A stretch of DNA of 64,000 nucleotides from Oscillospiraceae bacterium. GTDB taxonomy: Bacteria > Bacillota > Clostridia > Oscillospirales > Ruminococcaceae. Both the position numbers and the translations under genes were made by a program. The notes beneath the pieces are model-generated. The model had not been told where the DNA came from. It saw only the letters and a list, made by a program, of their open reading frames with translations, and did not search any database. This document shows positions 24,461 through 33,075 of the stretch, one piece after another. The stretch lies in contig WQXO01000005.1 of NCBI GenBank assembly GCA_009784825.1, positions 100,876 to 164,875 of the forward strand, given 5' to 3'. Each line of letters opens with the position of its first letter. The first letter of the stretch is position 1.

Positions 24461-26970
24461 GTTTCTTTCTCGCTTTCTATTCCCGTGCTGTCAATCCGTT
24501 TCGTGAACTGCTGATACACGAACGATATTCCGAGAAGTGCCACACCCAAGGCAAAGAAAGTGATAATCCTGTACCCCTCCGTGAGTGTCCATAGGTCAAT
24601 TATGAACAGCTTCGAGGTGACTAACAACGCCAGTCCTAACCCCAACCTCCGCATAAACGTGAACCGCTTCATAAATCCGAACACGCACCACGCTAAGGCT
24701 AATATTGCGTAGACAACGCTGATTGTCATTCCCGAAAAACTCGCATTGTATATCACAATCAGGTTTTGGGTTAAAACTAACATAAACCAGCACGATAACA
24801 GGAACGGCAGCCATTCTATCCGCATGGCTGTTTTCTTGAAATACAGGTGCATGGTACTGCCGAATGTGGCGATTGATACAAGGTTCACCACGGCAAACAT
24901 AACTGCGGCAAGAAACCACATATCGGTGTGTTCAGCGTATTGGGCGGTGTCTATCCCCATGAAGTTTCCGATGAACAGCCAGAACATTCCGATATAACAT
25001 AAAACATGGGAAACCACTGTCATTCCGCCGTCTTTAATCGGTTTTATCCTCGGATAAGCAAACGCCAATATGAATGTCACCACTATGCAGATTAAACCGT
25101 ACCAAGGAGCGGTGTGTTCGAGGAATTCCTCACAGCCTCGGTAAATTATATAAATCAAAAAGAGCCACAGGTTGACACAGGAAACATACTTAAACGCCTT
25201 TATTCCTGCATTATCCTGTTGTTTTATCGCATACATTGCGGTTATAATTAAAGCGGCTAATGTGATTGCGAAATACTTCCACTCGAAATATTCCCCCGAA
25301 AGCCCCGTAACATCGAGAAACATAAACGAGCATAAGCACAACGCCCCTATAACAAGACCGGGAATTGTGAATTTCTGTTTGTTTGTTATAATGCCGGTTG
25401 CGGCGAGTGCAGTCCCCTGAATGAGCCAGCCCAAGCTCCACCACATTGTATCGAAGTGCATTGGGATTACTAATATAAAGAAGGTTACGGCGGTTATGGA
25501 AAACAGCGTTCGCATGTTGCGTTCGGGACGCATTTTCCACCTCAGCAATAATCCTAACCCGATATAAAGCAACATAAACACGAACGGAATCAGTCCGTTA
25601 AATTCCACAATTTCTAAGTTGTAGAAGTTGACGTATAATATAATCGTACTCGCTACGGTGTTAATCGCCGTGAGGACAATGTCGCTTTGTTTGAATGTCA
25701 ACCCCTCGGTGTAGGTGCCGATTATCGGGATAAGCGTGTAGATTATAAATGAAACTGCCGCATACGAAAGCAGGATAATCTTATCGCCTGTGCTGCTGCT
25801 CCAGTCGAAAAAGGTGGATATTATAATGGTTGTGATGATGTTCAACGACAGTCCGAAAAATGCAGTGACAATCCACTTTTTCTTGAACGACAGGCTTAAT
25901 GCGAAGCCGCCCAAAACTATAAAATACGCCATTGCGGCATAGGTCATGGTTTCGTCAAGCCGGTCGGCGATTATGATTGGGAGGAATCCGCCGATTAGTG
26001 AAAACGTGGCAATCACCTGCGAATTGTGCCGAATTGATTGGAAAAACGCACCCGCTGTTATGAGAATACAGATTATGGCGGCAATGGGAATCCCGAATAC
26101 ATTAAAAGTGAAATAACTCGCAAACAGTGCCACGTATAAAACTGCCACACCTCCCGAAATCAGCCCAATGGAGAAGACGTTGGCGTTTTTCTTTTCCTTT
26201 TTGCGTAACCCGCCGCCAATGATTTCACCCACGGTTATTAAAATTCCGCCGAGGACAAATATTAATAAAGCCTTGACCCCGTCCCCTATAAACTGATAGG
26301 CATATTGTGAGGCTAAGATTACCGCTATAACAATTAAACCGATACCAATTTTGTTGATGACGTTTAACCCTAAGAAACGCTCCCAATTGCTTTGCTTGGC
26401 AATATTCTGGATTTCACGCTGGGTGATTTCCTCCTGCCGGAACGCCTCATACCCTGCTTGCATTTCCTGTGCTATAGGTTGAGCAATTGGAGCAATATTC
26501 TTCTTTTCTTGGGCGAGGCGGGCGTTAATTTCCTGCCGCAAATCGTAAAAAGAAGCGGTGATTTTTGCATTAAGTTCATCACCTAAACCAATACTGTTCG
26601 CCCGAAGCTCAGCGAGCCGTGCGTCAATTAAAGCTTTGAAGCGGTTTTCATAATCGACAAGGCGATTGAATTCACCGGCTCTGCCGTAAGCGAAATAAGC
26701 CTCCATCTTCTTCTCGGATTTATCAATAAAAGACAGGCGTTCGCCGTACAGCTTTGAATATATTGTGTTGCGAAGCTCGGAGTTAATCGAGTTAAGCTCT
26801 GTCAGACGGGAATTCAACTGCTGCATTTCCTGCTGCAGTTTAACCGCCTCTTTCTCAAGCGTTTGATTGCGTTTGGTCATATCAAGATTTTCGAGGTTCT
26901 TGATTTCCAGCTCTAACAAATCATTGGCTTGTTTTTGTTTGTTCAGGATTTCCCGAAAGTTGTTGTCCAT
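24457..26970 (-). CDS. DUF2339 multipass membrane protein
   Basis: I choose ATG 26970 (SD GGAGATAAC) rather than the tracked 27012, giving 837 residues. About 180 residues of coiled coil (NKQKQANDLLELEIKNLE onward) are followed by roughly 25 transmembrane segments, including LKKEKKNANVFSIGLISGG-type loops. This matches the DUF2339 layout. Function is unknown. The C-terminal FVYQQFTKRIDS is followed by an extra TGIESEKET before the stop, and a remnant of the same region lies beyond the next gene. The native tail was therefore displaced and the present one extended. Confidence 0.85.
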   Translation of the reverse strand: MDNNFREILNKQKQANDLLELEIKNLENLDMTKRNQTLEKEAVKLQQEMQQLNSRLTELNSINSELRNTIYSKLYGERLSFIDKSEKKMEAYFAYGRAGEFNRLVDYENRFKALIDARLAELRANSIGLGDELNAKITASFYDLRQEINARLAQEKKNIAPIAQPIAQEMQAGYEAFRQEEITQREIQNIAKQSNWERFLGLNVINKIGIGLIVIAVILASQYAYQFIGDGVKALLIFVLGGILITVGEIIGGGLRKKEKKNANVFSIGLISGGVAVLYVALFASYFTFNVFGIPIAAIICILITAGAFFQSIRHNSQVIATFSLIGGFLPIIIADRLDETMTYAAMAYFIVLGGFALSLSFKKKWIVTAFFGLSLNIITTIIISTFFDWSSSTGDKIILLSYAAVSFIIYTLIPIIGTYTEGLTFKQSDIVLTAINTVASTIILYVNFYNLEIVEFNGLIPFVFMLLYIGLGLLLRWKMRPERNMRTLFSITAVTFFILVIPMHFDTMWWSLGWLIQGTALAATGIITNKQKFTIPGLVIGALCLCSFMFLDVTGLSGEYFEWKYFAITLAALIITAMYAIKQQDNAGIKAFKYVSCVNLWLFLIYIIYRGCEEFLEHTAPWYGLICIVVTFILAFAYPRIKPIKDGGMTVVSHVLCYIGMFWLFIGNFMGIDTAQYAEHTDMWFLAAVMFAVVNLVSIATFGSTMHLYFKKTAMRIEWLPFLLSCWFMLVLTQNLIVIYNASFSGMTISVVYAILALAWCVFGFMKRFTFMRRLGLGLALLVTSKLFIIDLWTLTEGYRIITFFALGVALLGISFVYQQFTKRIDSTGIESEKET

Positions 26971-26987
26971 GTTATCTCCAAGTATAC

Positions 26988-27010
26988 GGGGCGATGATAT
27001 ACACCGCCCC
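26988..27010 (-). terminator. Hairpin between the solute-binding and DUF2339 genes
   Basis: On the minus strand GGGGCGGTG/CATCGCCCC with a 5-base loop forms a 9-bp stem (one wobble pair) just upstream of the DUF2339 start. There is no T-run, so it may be an mRNA processing or stability hairpin instead of a terminator. Confidence 0.45.
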
Positions 27011-27032
27011 ATAGTATTTTATGTTTATTGAA

Positions 27033-28448
27033 TTATTGAACAGAGGCGTTCAGTTCGACAATCCTCGCATCAATGACGGCTCGGTTTTCCTCCCGCATTT
27101 GCGTATACGATTCGCCGTGAACCAACACGTATTTCGTTACCATTTGTACCGGCAGCTCGTATGCTGACATGCCGCCTACGTCTTCGCCTATACCGTTTTT
27201 AAAGTCGAAAACGGGGAATAAATCACGAACGGTTTCTTCAAGAATGTCAAGCTGTGCATCTGTCCAGCCATCGTCCCTCTTCCTCTTTTCACGTGCCGCT
27301 TCTCTTACCGCAGGCTCTTTTATTGTTAATATAACACATTGAGTCCAAGCGACAAACCCCTCTTGGTTTTTAGAGCCGGCTACAAACATGTAAGCGTCTT
27401 GTTTCATTTTTTGATAATACTTATCGGAGTTGGGGTCTCTCGGATAGGGGACTAAGCAGATTTCATCATCGTCCCACCCGTCACGGTCACGATAGTTTTT
27501 AAGTAACTCTGAATAGAACCATTGCCCGTTGTCCCAGAATAATATGTTGCCGCTTCTGAATTCACCGGGGTTCTGTGACCAGTCGTTAAGCTCATGGTGA
27601 GGATAACGATAGTTTCTTGTGCTGAGTATGGCAACTAATTCCATTGCCCGCTCAATTTTCACATCGTACATATTGTTTTTTAACTGACCGTTTTCAAGTG
27701 TGATTAATCCGATACCTGTTGTACAAAGGAAAGAATCGTCGGGTTCCCAGCCGCTGACAACGTATTTATCGTTGGCAGGGTCAGAAAAGCTTTCAGCCAT
27801 TTCAAGGAATTTATTCCAGTCCCATTTGCCCGATTTGTAAAGAGCGTAAGGGTCTTCCAATCCCGCTTCTTCAACTACGCTTTTCCTGTACCACAAGAAG
27901 TAGGAGGGAACTAATTCTGCAACCGCACAATAGTTTTTTCCGCCCCATTCAAACAGCCTGATAGCTTCCCTTGTGTCTGCCCATTCGGGTGCGTCAATGT
28001 CGATAACACCGTCAATCGATTGGAACAGATTTGCGTATATGCTGTACGGGAAGTTCCTGTCTTCAAATTGGAATATGTCGGGAGAGTCGCCTGATTGAAT
28101 CCTCTTGGCTAATTCAACGTAACGGTTTTCGTAGCCCACTGTCCAGTATTCAAAGACGTTGTCGCCCTTGTCCGGCTCGGGTACACCGTATTTAGCTTTG
28201 AACATTTCGGTGGACGCTCCGGTTTCGTCAATCGCATACCAGGATAACCACCTGATTTTCTTGGTGACTTCAACATCGGGAAGTCGTGGGTCGCCTGCTA
28301 ATCTTGCCACTTCTTCTTGAAGGCTCTCATCGGTTTCGTTGGTGCTGATTTCGGGAGAACCCAAATCGTCAGCGGGGCATGCTGTTATCGAAAACAGCAT
28401 TACACAAGCCATCAAAAGCACAGTAAGACGTTTTAATTTATTTGTCAT
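27033..28448 (-). CDS. ABC-type extracellular solute-binding lipoprotein (family 1)
   Basis: The 471-residue protein has a lipobox (FSITAC, cysteine near residue 24) and the layout of sugar-type binding proteins: RIQSGDSPDIFQFE near 110, LFEWGGKNYCAVAELVPSY near 165, WDWNKFLEMAESF near 210. It should be a lipoprotein outside the membrane that feeds an ABC importer. No permease or ATPase gene is adjacent, so the substrate is unknown and it may be an orphan receptor. SD AAGGAGG is strong. Confidence 0.85.
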   Translation of the reverse strand: MTNKLKRLTVLLMACVMLFSITACPADDLGSPEISTNETDESLQEEVARLAGDPRLPDVEVTKKIRWLSWYAIDETGASTEMFKAKYGVPEPDKGDNVFEYWTVGYENRYVELAKRIQSGDSPDIFQFEDRNFPYSIYANLFQSIDGVIDIDAPEWADTREAIRLFEWGGKNYCAVAELVPSYFLWYRKSVVEEAGLEDPYALYKSGKWDWNKFLEMAESFSDPANDKYVVSGWEPDDSFLCTTGIGLITLENGQLKNNMYDVKIERAMELVAILSTRNYRYPHHELNDWSQNPGEFRSGNILFWDNGQWFYSELLKNYRDRDGWDDDEICLVPYPRDPNSDKYYQKMKQDAYMFVAGSKNQEGFVAWTQCVILTIKEPAVREAAREKRKRDDGWTDAQLDILEETVRDLFPVFDFKNGIGEDVGGMSAYELPVQMVTKYVLVHGESYTQMREENRAVIDARIVELNASVQ

Positions 28449-28628
28449 GTTTATCCTCCTTATATTAAAGAATTATTGATATAATATATACCTAAATATA
28501 ATTTTAACATATTTTTTACAAAAAAACAATGATTATATATACAGAAATAAATGCAACTATTTTGTAGAGAATTAACAAAAAATTAGATTCCATGCAACAT
28601 TTGTGACATTAACTCTATTTTAATTGTT

Positions 28629-29273
28629 TTATTTGGTTCCGAAAATTCTGTCGCCCCCGTCACCAAATCCGGGAACAACATATAAATCCTCGTTTAATCC
28701 ATCGTCCAAAGCACCGCAGAATATTTCAACATCGGGGTGGCTTTTCTGCATTGCCTCAACCCCCTCCGGACAGGCAATCACGACTATAAACTTCACTGAT
28801 TCCGAGCCGGCTTGTTTGATTTTGTTGATGGCTTCAATCGCACAGTTGCCCGTCGCTAACATTAAGTCCATGACTATTACATCCCTTTGTGCAATGTCAA
28901 CAGGGAGCTTGCAATAATAGTCATGCACGCCTTTTTTATCCTCGGTTCGGCAGACACCGATATGCCCGACCTTTGCGGCAGGGATTAGGCTTACTGCACC
29001 CTCTAACATTCCGAGCCCTGCACGAAGTATCGGCACTAACGCTAATTTCCTCCCGGAAAGAACCTTCGCCTTAGCTAATGCAATCGGGGTTTGAACCTCA
29101 ACCTCTTTAAGCGGCAGGTCACGTGTTGCCTCATAAGTCATAAGCAAAGCAAGCTCGGCGGTTAATTCACGGAATTCCTTTGAAATGGTGGTCTTGTCCC
29201 GCATTAACGAGATTTTATGTTGAATCTGCGGGTGGTCTAAAATATGGAATTTTTCTGTATTTATATTACTCAT
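28629..29273 (-). CDS. upp: Uracil phosphoribosyltransferase
   Basis: The 214-residue protein starts FHILDHPQIQHKISLMRDK. It has VPILRAGLGMLEG (about 80-92) and a PRPP loop MDLMLATGNCAIEAI (about 135-149), and ends YVVPGFGDGGDRIFGTK. It salvages uracil to UMP with PRPP. The PRPP loop is slightly unusual: most Upp proteins read DPMLATGGS where this has DLMLATGNC. SD AAAGGAG. It overlaps rpiB by 8 bases and is the last gene of the minus-strand block. Confidence 0.95.
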   Translation of the reverse strand: MSNINTEKFHILDHPQIQHKISLMRDKTTISKEFRELTAELALLMTYEATRDLPLKEVEVQTPIALAKAKVLSGRKLALVPILRAGLGMLEGAVSLIPAAKVGHIGVCRTEDKKGVHDYYCKLPVDIAQRDVIVMDLMLATGNCAIEAINKIKQAGSESVKFIVVIACPEGVEAMQKSHPDVEIFCGALDDGLNEDLYVVPGFGDGGDRIFGTK

Positions 29274-29715
29274 TGGTATACTCCTTTTCCTCTATTGCCG
29301 TGATTTTATCTATACGTAAGGTATGCCGTCCCCCCTCGAATTCTGTGGTCAGCCATACATTAAGTAACTCCCACGCCGCTTCACAGCCGATTGCTCTTCC
29401 GCTTAAACAAATAACATTCGTATCATTATGCAGACGTGTGTACTTAGCTGTGTAATAATCCCCGCATAACGCCGCACGAATTCCTTTAATTTTATTAGCG
29501 GCAATAGATATACCCACCCCTGTTCCGCAGACGAGAACGCCTTTGCTGCCGGGGTCTTTCAGAACTCTCCTGCAAACAAGCTCGGCAATGTCGGGATAGT
29601 CCACGCTTGAACCGTCACACCCGCAGTCAATGTAAGGGTGGTTGTTCTTCTCAAGCTGTTTCTTGAGGAATTCCTTTGTTTCGTAGCCGCCGTGGTCTGA
29701 GCCGATAATAATCAT
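29266..29715 (-). CDS. rpiB: Ribose 5-phosphate isomerase B
   Basis: The 149-residue protein opens MIIIGSDHGGYETKEFLKK and has the active-site block GVLVCGTGVGISIAANK (about 60-76), CLSGRAIG and the C-terminal FEGGRHTLRIDKI. This is the RpiB fold, which interconverts ribose 5-phosphate and ribulose 5-phosphate. Some LacAB-type isomerases are close, but the Cys/Thr active site and length fit RpiB. It overlaps tsaB by 4 bases and upp by 8. Confidence 0.94.
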   Translation of the reverse strand: MIIIGSDHGGYETKEFLKKQLEKNNHPYIDCGCDGSSVDYPDIAELVCRRVLKDPGSKGVLVCGTGVGISIAANKIKGIRAALCGDYYTAKYTRLHNDTNVICLSGRAIGCEAAWELLNVWLTTEFEGGRHTLRIDKITAIEEKEYTNE

Positions 29716-30380
29716 AATTTTTCACGCTCCCTTTCTGCTTGTGGTTTTCTTATATACATGGGCATTAATTTTTCTGCACTTATAAATTCATCAGCGGCTA
29801 AACAAACACTTGCCGCATTTTGATAACGGGTGATTTCGGGAGCGATAGAGCATGTCCCCTCGAAATAGTTATATGATAACTCTGCTCCATCACCCACAAA
29901 GACGATTTCCTTTTCGGTAAGCTGTGACAGCTCCACACCTAATTCATCTAATGAAATTGCACGGTCGGGGGTCAACCTTGTAACAGTATCTGCGGTTATG
30001 TCGAATAAGGCGTTGTAGACTTCGTTTCGGCGTGCGTCCATAACACAGCAGGTGATTACGTTCTGCCCTATGAGGTTGTAGGCAAGTGACAGCAACGTAG
30101 AAACCCCGCAGACCGGTTTGCTTAAAGCGAACGCCATTCCCTTAATCGCAGAAACGCTTATTCGCAACCCCGTGAACGAGCCGGGCCCGTTCGATACCGC
30201 AAAAGCGTCAATGTCGTTTAGTGATAAATTAGCCGACTTTAACACACTTTCAGTAAGCGGAAGAAGCGTCTGCGAATGGGTTACGGGGACATTTACGCTT
30301 GCATATGCGAGGATTTTGTCATTGTCGCATACTGCACATGAAGCGGTTACAGCCGAGCTGTCAAGACCGAGAATAATCAT
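29712..30380 (-). CDS. tsaB: tRNA threonylcarbamoyladenosine biosynthesis protein TsaB
   Basis: The 222-residue protein has the ASKHA-fold start MIILGLDSSAVTASCAV and the TsaB signature AVSNGPGSFTGLRISVSA (about 62-79). It partners TsaD and TsaE in t6A37 modification of tRNAs that read ANN codons. tsaE lies directly upstream with a 20-base overlap, while tsaD is not in this window. Length is typical. Confidence 0.94.
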   Translation of the reverse strand: MIILGLDSSAVTASCAVCDNDKILAYASVNVPVTHSQTLLPLTESVLKSANLSLNDIDAFAVSNGPGSFTGLRISVSAIKGMAFALSKPVCGVSTLLSLAYNLIGQNVITCCVMDARRNEVYNALFDITADTVTRLTPDRAISLDELGVELSQLTEKEIVFVGDGAELSYNYFEGTCSIAPEITRYQNAASVCLAADEFISAEKLMPMYIRKPQAEREREKL

Positions 30381-30771
30381 TTATTATTATTTCCCTTGTG
30401 TTTTCGTCTTTTTTTATAATTTCGATTTTATAATATTTATCGAATTCCTGCTCTAAATCGGGAATGTTTTCGCTCCATTCTATTGCGATAATTCCTTTAC
30501 CGATATAGTCATAAAACCCGATTGCGTATAGGTCGTCAATACTGCTTATTCTGAACAAGTCAAAGTGATACAGACCGGGATATTCATTAATTAATGCGAA
30601 CGTCGGGCTGGTTACGTTTTCGGTGATTCCTAAGCCCTGTGCCATTCCTTTGACGAAGTGGGTTTTGCCTACCCCCATTTCTCCATACATCAGTATAACG
30701 TCATAAGTGTTCAGCGTTTTTGCGAAGTCCCTACCTGTTTCAACAGTTTCGTTGACCGAATTAGTAATCAT
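30361..30771 (-). CDS. tsaE: tRNA threonylcarbamoyladenosine biosynthesis ATPase TsaE
   Basis: The 136-residue P-loop protein has Walker A GEMGVGKTHF (30-39), the family block NVTSPTFALINEY and the downstream LYHFDLFRI and IAIEWSENIP. It acts with TsaB and TsaD in t6A synthesis. It overlaps the fhs stop (TGATG) and the tsaB start, so the three are translationally coupled. Confidence 0.95.
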   Translation of the reverse strand: MITNSVNETVETGRDFAKTLNTYDVILMYGEMGVGKTHFVKGMAQGLGITENVTSPTFALINEYPGLYHFDLFRISSIDDLYAIGFYDYIGKGIIAIEWSENIPDLEQEFDKYYKIEIIKKDENTREIIINDYSRS

Positions 30772-32450
30772 CAGAACAGACCCGTGACAGAGCCGTTTTC
30801 GTCAATGTCGATGCTGTTTGCTGACGGGGTTTTCGGCAGCCCCGGCATGGTCATAACGTCGCCTGTTAATGCGACAATGAACCCCGCTCCCGCCGATAAT
30901 TTTACATCACGAACGGTGATTGTGAAGTTTTCCGGTTTCCCTAATTTCAACGGGTCATCAGAAAGGGAATACTGCGTTTTTGCGACACAAACCGGTAGGT
31001 TCCCGAAACCGAGATTTTCTATTTCCGAGATGGATTTTTCGGCGGTATGCTCGAATTTCACTCTTCCCGCACGGTAGATTTCTCTCGCAATTGTTTCAAG
31101 CTTTTCTTTTATAGTAGTGTTTAATTCATATAATGGCGTAAAATTATTAATTGTGAATTGTGAATTGTGAATTGTTTCGACAACCTTATTCGCTAATTCA
31201 ATCCCGCCCTCGCCGCCTTTCAGAAATACCTCCGACAAAGCACAAGGGACATTCATCTCATCGCAGAAGTTTTTGACGAATTCTAATTCGTTATCGCTGT
31301 CTGTACTGAACCGGTTTAATGCGACGATTACCGGAACATTAAATTTCCCGATATTTTCTATATGGGTTTTAAGGTTGATAATGCCTTTTTTGAGAGCGTC
31401 AATATTTTCAGCGGCAAGCTCGGTTTTAGGAACACCGCCATTGTATTTCAACGCACGCACAGTTGCAACAAGAACAGCACAGGCAGGGGTTAGTCCCGCA
31501 TAACGGCACTTAATGTCGAAGAACTTTTCTGCCCCTAAGTCAGAGCCGAAGCCCGCTTCCGTCACAACATAATCCCCTAATTTTAACGCTAACTTTGTCG
31601 CCCTCACCGAGTTGCACCCGTGAGCGATGTTCGCAAAGGGCCCGCCGTGAATAAGTGCGGGGGTGTTCTCAATGGTTTGCACAAGGTTGGGATTAATTGC
31701 GTCTTTTAACAAGGTTGCCATTGCCCCCGGTGCTTTCAGGTCACTCGCAAAAACAGGTTTGTTGTCATAAGAATAAGCGACTAAAATCCTGCCAAGGCGT
31801 GCTTTTAAGTCCGGTAAATCATTAGCAAGGCACAGGATTGCCATGACCTCGCTCGCTACTGTTATTATAAACCCGTCCTGCCTTGGAGTTCCGTCGATTT
31901 TTGCCCCTAAGCCGATTATGGTGTTTCTTAAAGCACGGTCGTTCATGTCGAGGCACCGCTTGATTTGAACACGACGAGGGTCAATCCCTAAGCTGTTGCC
32001 CTGTTGAATATGGTTATCTAATAATGCACACAGCAGATTATTCGCACCGGTTATGGCGTGCATGTCCCCCGTGAAGTGCAGGTTGATGTCCTCCATTGGC
32101 AGAACCTGTGAATAACCCCCGCCTGCCGCACCTCCCTTAACGCCGAACACAGGGCCTAACGACGGTTCACGAAGTGCAAGAACTGCATTTTTGTTAAGGC
32201 GGCACAACGCTTGTGATAAACCGATACTTGTGGTCGTCTTACCCTCGCCTGCGGGAGTAGGGTTAATCGCAGTTACAAGAATGAGCTTACCTTCCGTTTT
32301 TTCTTGAAGCCTGTCGATACATTTCTGGGGGATTTTCGCCTTATAATGCCCGTAGGGTTCGGTATCGTCAGCCGATAAGCCTAAGTCGACGGCAATGTCT
32401 GTGATTTTTTTGAGTTCCGCAGATTGTGCGATTTGTATATCTGTGAGCAT
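30771..32450 (-). CDS. fhs: Formate-tetrahydrofolate ligase with an in-frame repeat insertion
   Basis: The 559-residue protein has the nucleotide-binding [14 protein letters not shown] (about 62-75), [19 protein letters not shown] and the C-terminal [19 protein letters not shown]. It makes 10-formyl-THF from formate, THF and ATP and feeds purine synthesis. Near residue 430 the segment [13 protein letters not shown] is encoded by a short AT-rich 7-bp tandem repeat inserted in frame in a surface-variable stretch. SD AGGAGG is 4 bases from the ATG. Activity is probably retained because all catalytic blocks are intact. Confidence 0.95.
   Translation of the reverse strand: MLTDIQIAQSAELKKITDIAVDLGLSADDTEPYGHYKAKIPQKCIDRLQEKTEGKLILVTAINPTPAGEGKTTTSIGLSQALCRLNKNAVLALREPSLGPVFGVKGGAAGGGYSQVLPMEDINLHFTGDMHAITGANNLLCALLDNHIQQGNSLGIDPRRVQIKRCLDMNDRALRNTIIGLGAKIDGTPRQDGFIITVASEVMAILCLANDLPDLKARLGRILVAYSYDNKPVFASDLKAPGAMATLLKDAINPNLVQTIENTPALIHGGPFANIAHGCNSVRATKLALKLGDYVVTEAGFGSDLGAEKFFDIKCRYAGLTPACAVLVATVRALKYNGGVPKTELAAENIDALKKGIINLKTHIENIGKFNVPVIVALNRFSTDSDNELEFVKNFCDEMNVPCALSEVFLKGGEGGIELANKVVETIHNSQFTINNFTPLYELNTTIKEKLETIAREIYRAGRVKFEHTAEKSISEIENLGFGNLPVCVAKTQYSLSDDPLKLGKPENFTITVRDVKLSAGAGFIVALTGDVMTMPGLPKTPSANSIDIDENGSVTGLF
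31141..31175 (-). repeat. 7-bp tandem repeat inserted in frame within fhs
   Basis: On the minus strand the heptamer ACAATTC occurs three times in a row, followed by ACAATTAATAATTT. Related heptamers occur in dxs and xseA, and the AATTAATAATT end resembles the MITE arms. Confidence 0.8.
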
Positions 32451-32459
32451 GATGCCTCC

Positions 32460-32654
32460 TTATGCAACGATAAAAGGTTGTTCAACCTCAACAACAACGC
32501 TCTTTATATCTTTTGGGTAAACTGTTTCCTGTTCATATTCGTTGTCCGGTGTTAAAATATCTATCATATATGCTTCACCGTTATTGAATATCTCGATAAC
32601 CACTCCGAATTTTCCGTTTTTAAGACGTATTTTCTGATACATATTAAGTTTCAT
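32460..32654 (-). CDS. DUF4926-like small protein
   Basis: I choose ATG 32654 (SD GAGG, 8 bases away) over the tracked GTG 32663, giving 64 residues. KIRLKNGKFGVVIEIFNNGEAYMIDIL followed by a Tyr/Glu-rich stretch and YPKDIKSVVVE fits the small-barrel DUF4926 family, which is commonly found beside DUF6883. It could be an antitoxin- or immunity-like partner, which is inference from pairing. It overlaps the upstream gene by 11 bases. Confidence 0.75.
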   Translation of the reverse strand: MKLNMYQKIRLKNGKFGVVIEIFNNGEAYMIDILTPDNEYEQETVYPKDIKSVVVEVEQPFIVA

Positions 32655-33012
32655 TTCTATCACCTCGTAAATTCTTCTTTGTTACATAAACATTTGTAAG
32701 TCTTGGATAATCAAGACCGTTTTCAACAATCCAGCCTGTCAGAACATTGGCAGACTTTCCGTTTTCGCCAATTAACCGCATAATAATCTCATAAATGTCC
32801 CCAAATCCGTTATTGCCCTTGAAAACGGCTTTATGATTCCATATGTTCTCATTGATGTTTTTAATGAGTTTGTCTGCATTATCTATAGTATATCCCAACG
32901 CCGTTGCAAATGCAATTGCTTTATCGGGAGACCTTTCAAAATTAAGCGAATAGTTTACCAGTTTTTCAATCGGTATAACTGCTTTTTCTGCATTGGGTAA
33001 TATATCTGACAT
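32644..33012 (-). CDS. DUF6883-like protein
   Basis: The 122-residue protein reads PNAEKAVIPIEKLVNYSLNF, FATALGYTIDNADKLIKNI, a central GFGDIYEIIM, and ends TGWIVENGLDYPRLTNVYV. That is the DUF6883 pattern as I remember it, seen in toxin-like contexts with DUF4926. It has its own promoter and a good SD (AGGGGA), and it separates smc from fhs. Toxin activity is unproven. Confidence 0.75.
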   Translation of the reverse strand: MSDILPNAEKAVIPIEKLVNYSLNFERSPDKAIAFATALGYTIDNADKLIKNINENIWNHKAVFKGNNGFGDIYEIIMRLIGENGKSANVLTGWIVENGLDYPRLTNVYVTKKNLRGDRNET

Positions 33013-33034
33013 TCGGTATCCCCTTCACTTAATT

Positions 33035-33063
33035 ATTCTACCATAGTTTTTTCAATAAAACAA
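33035..33063 (-). promoter_or_regulatory. Sigma-A promoter of the DUF6883/DUF4926 cassette
   Basis: On the minus strand TTGTTT, 17-bp spacer, TAGAAT, lying between the smc stop and the DUF6883 start. Confidence 0.5.
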
Positions 33064-33075
33064 TACTTTATTAAT

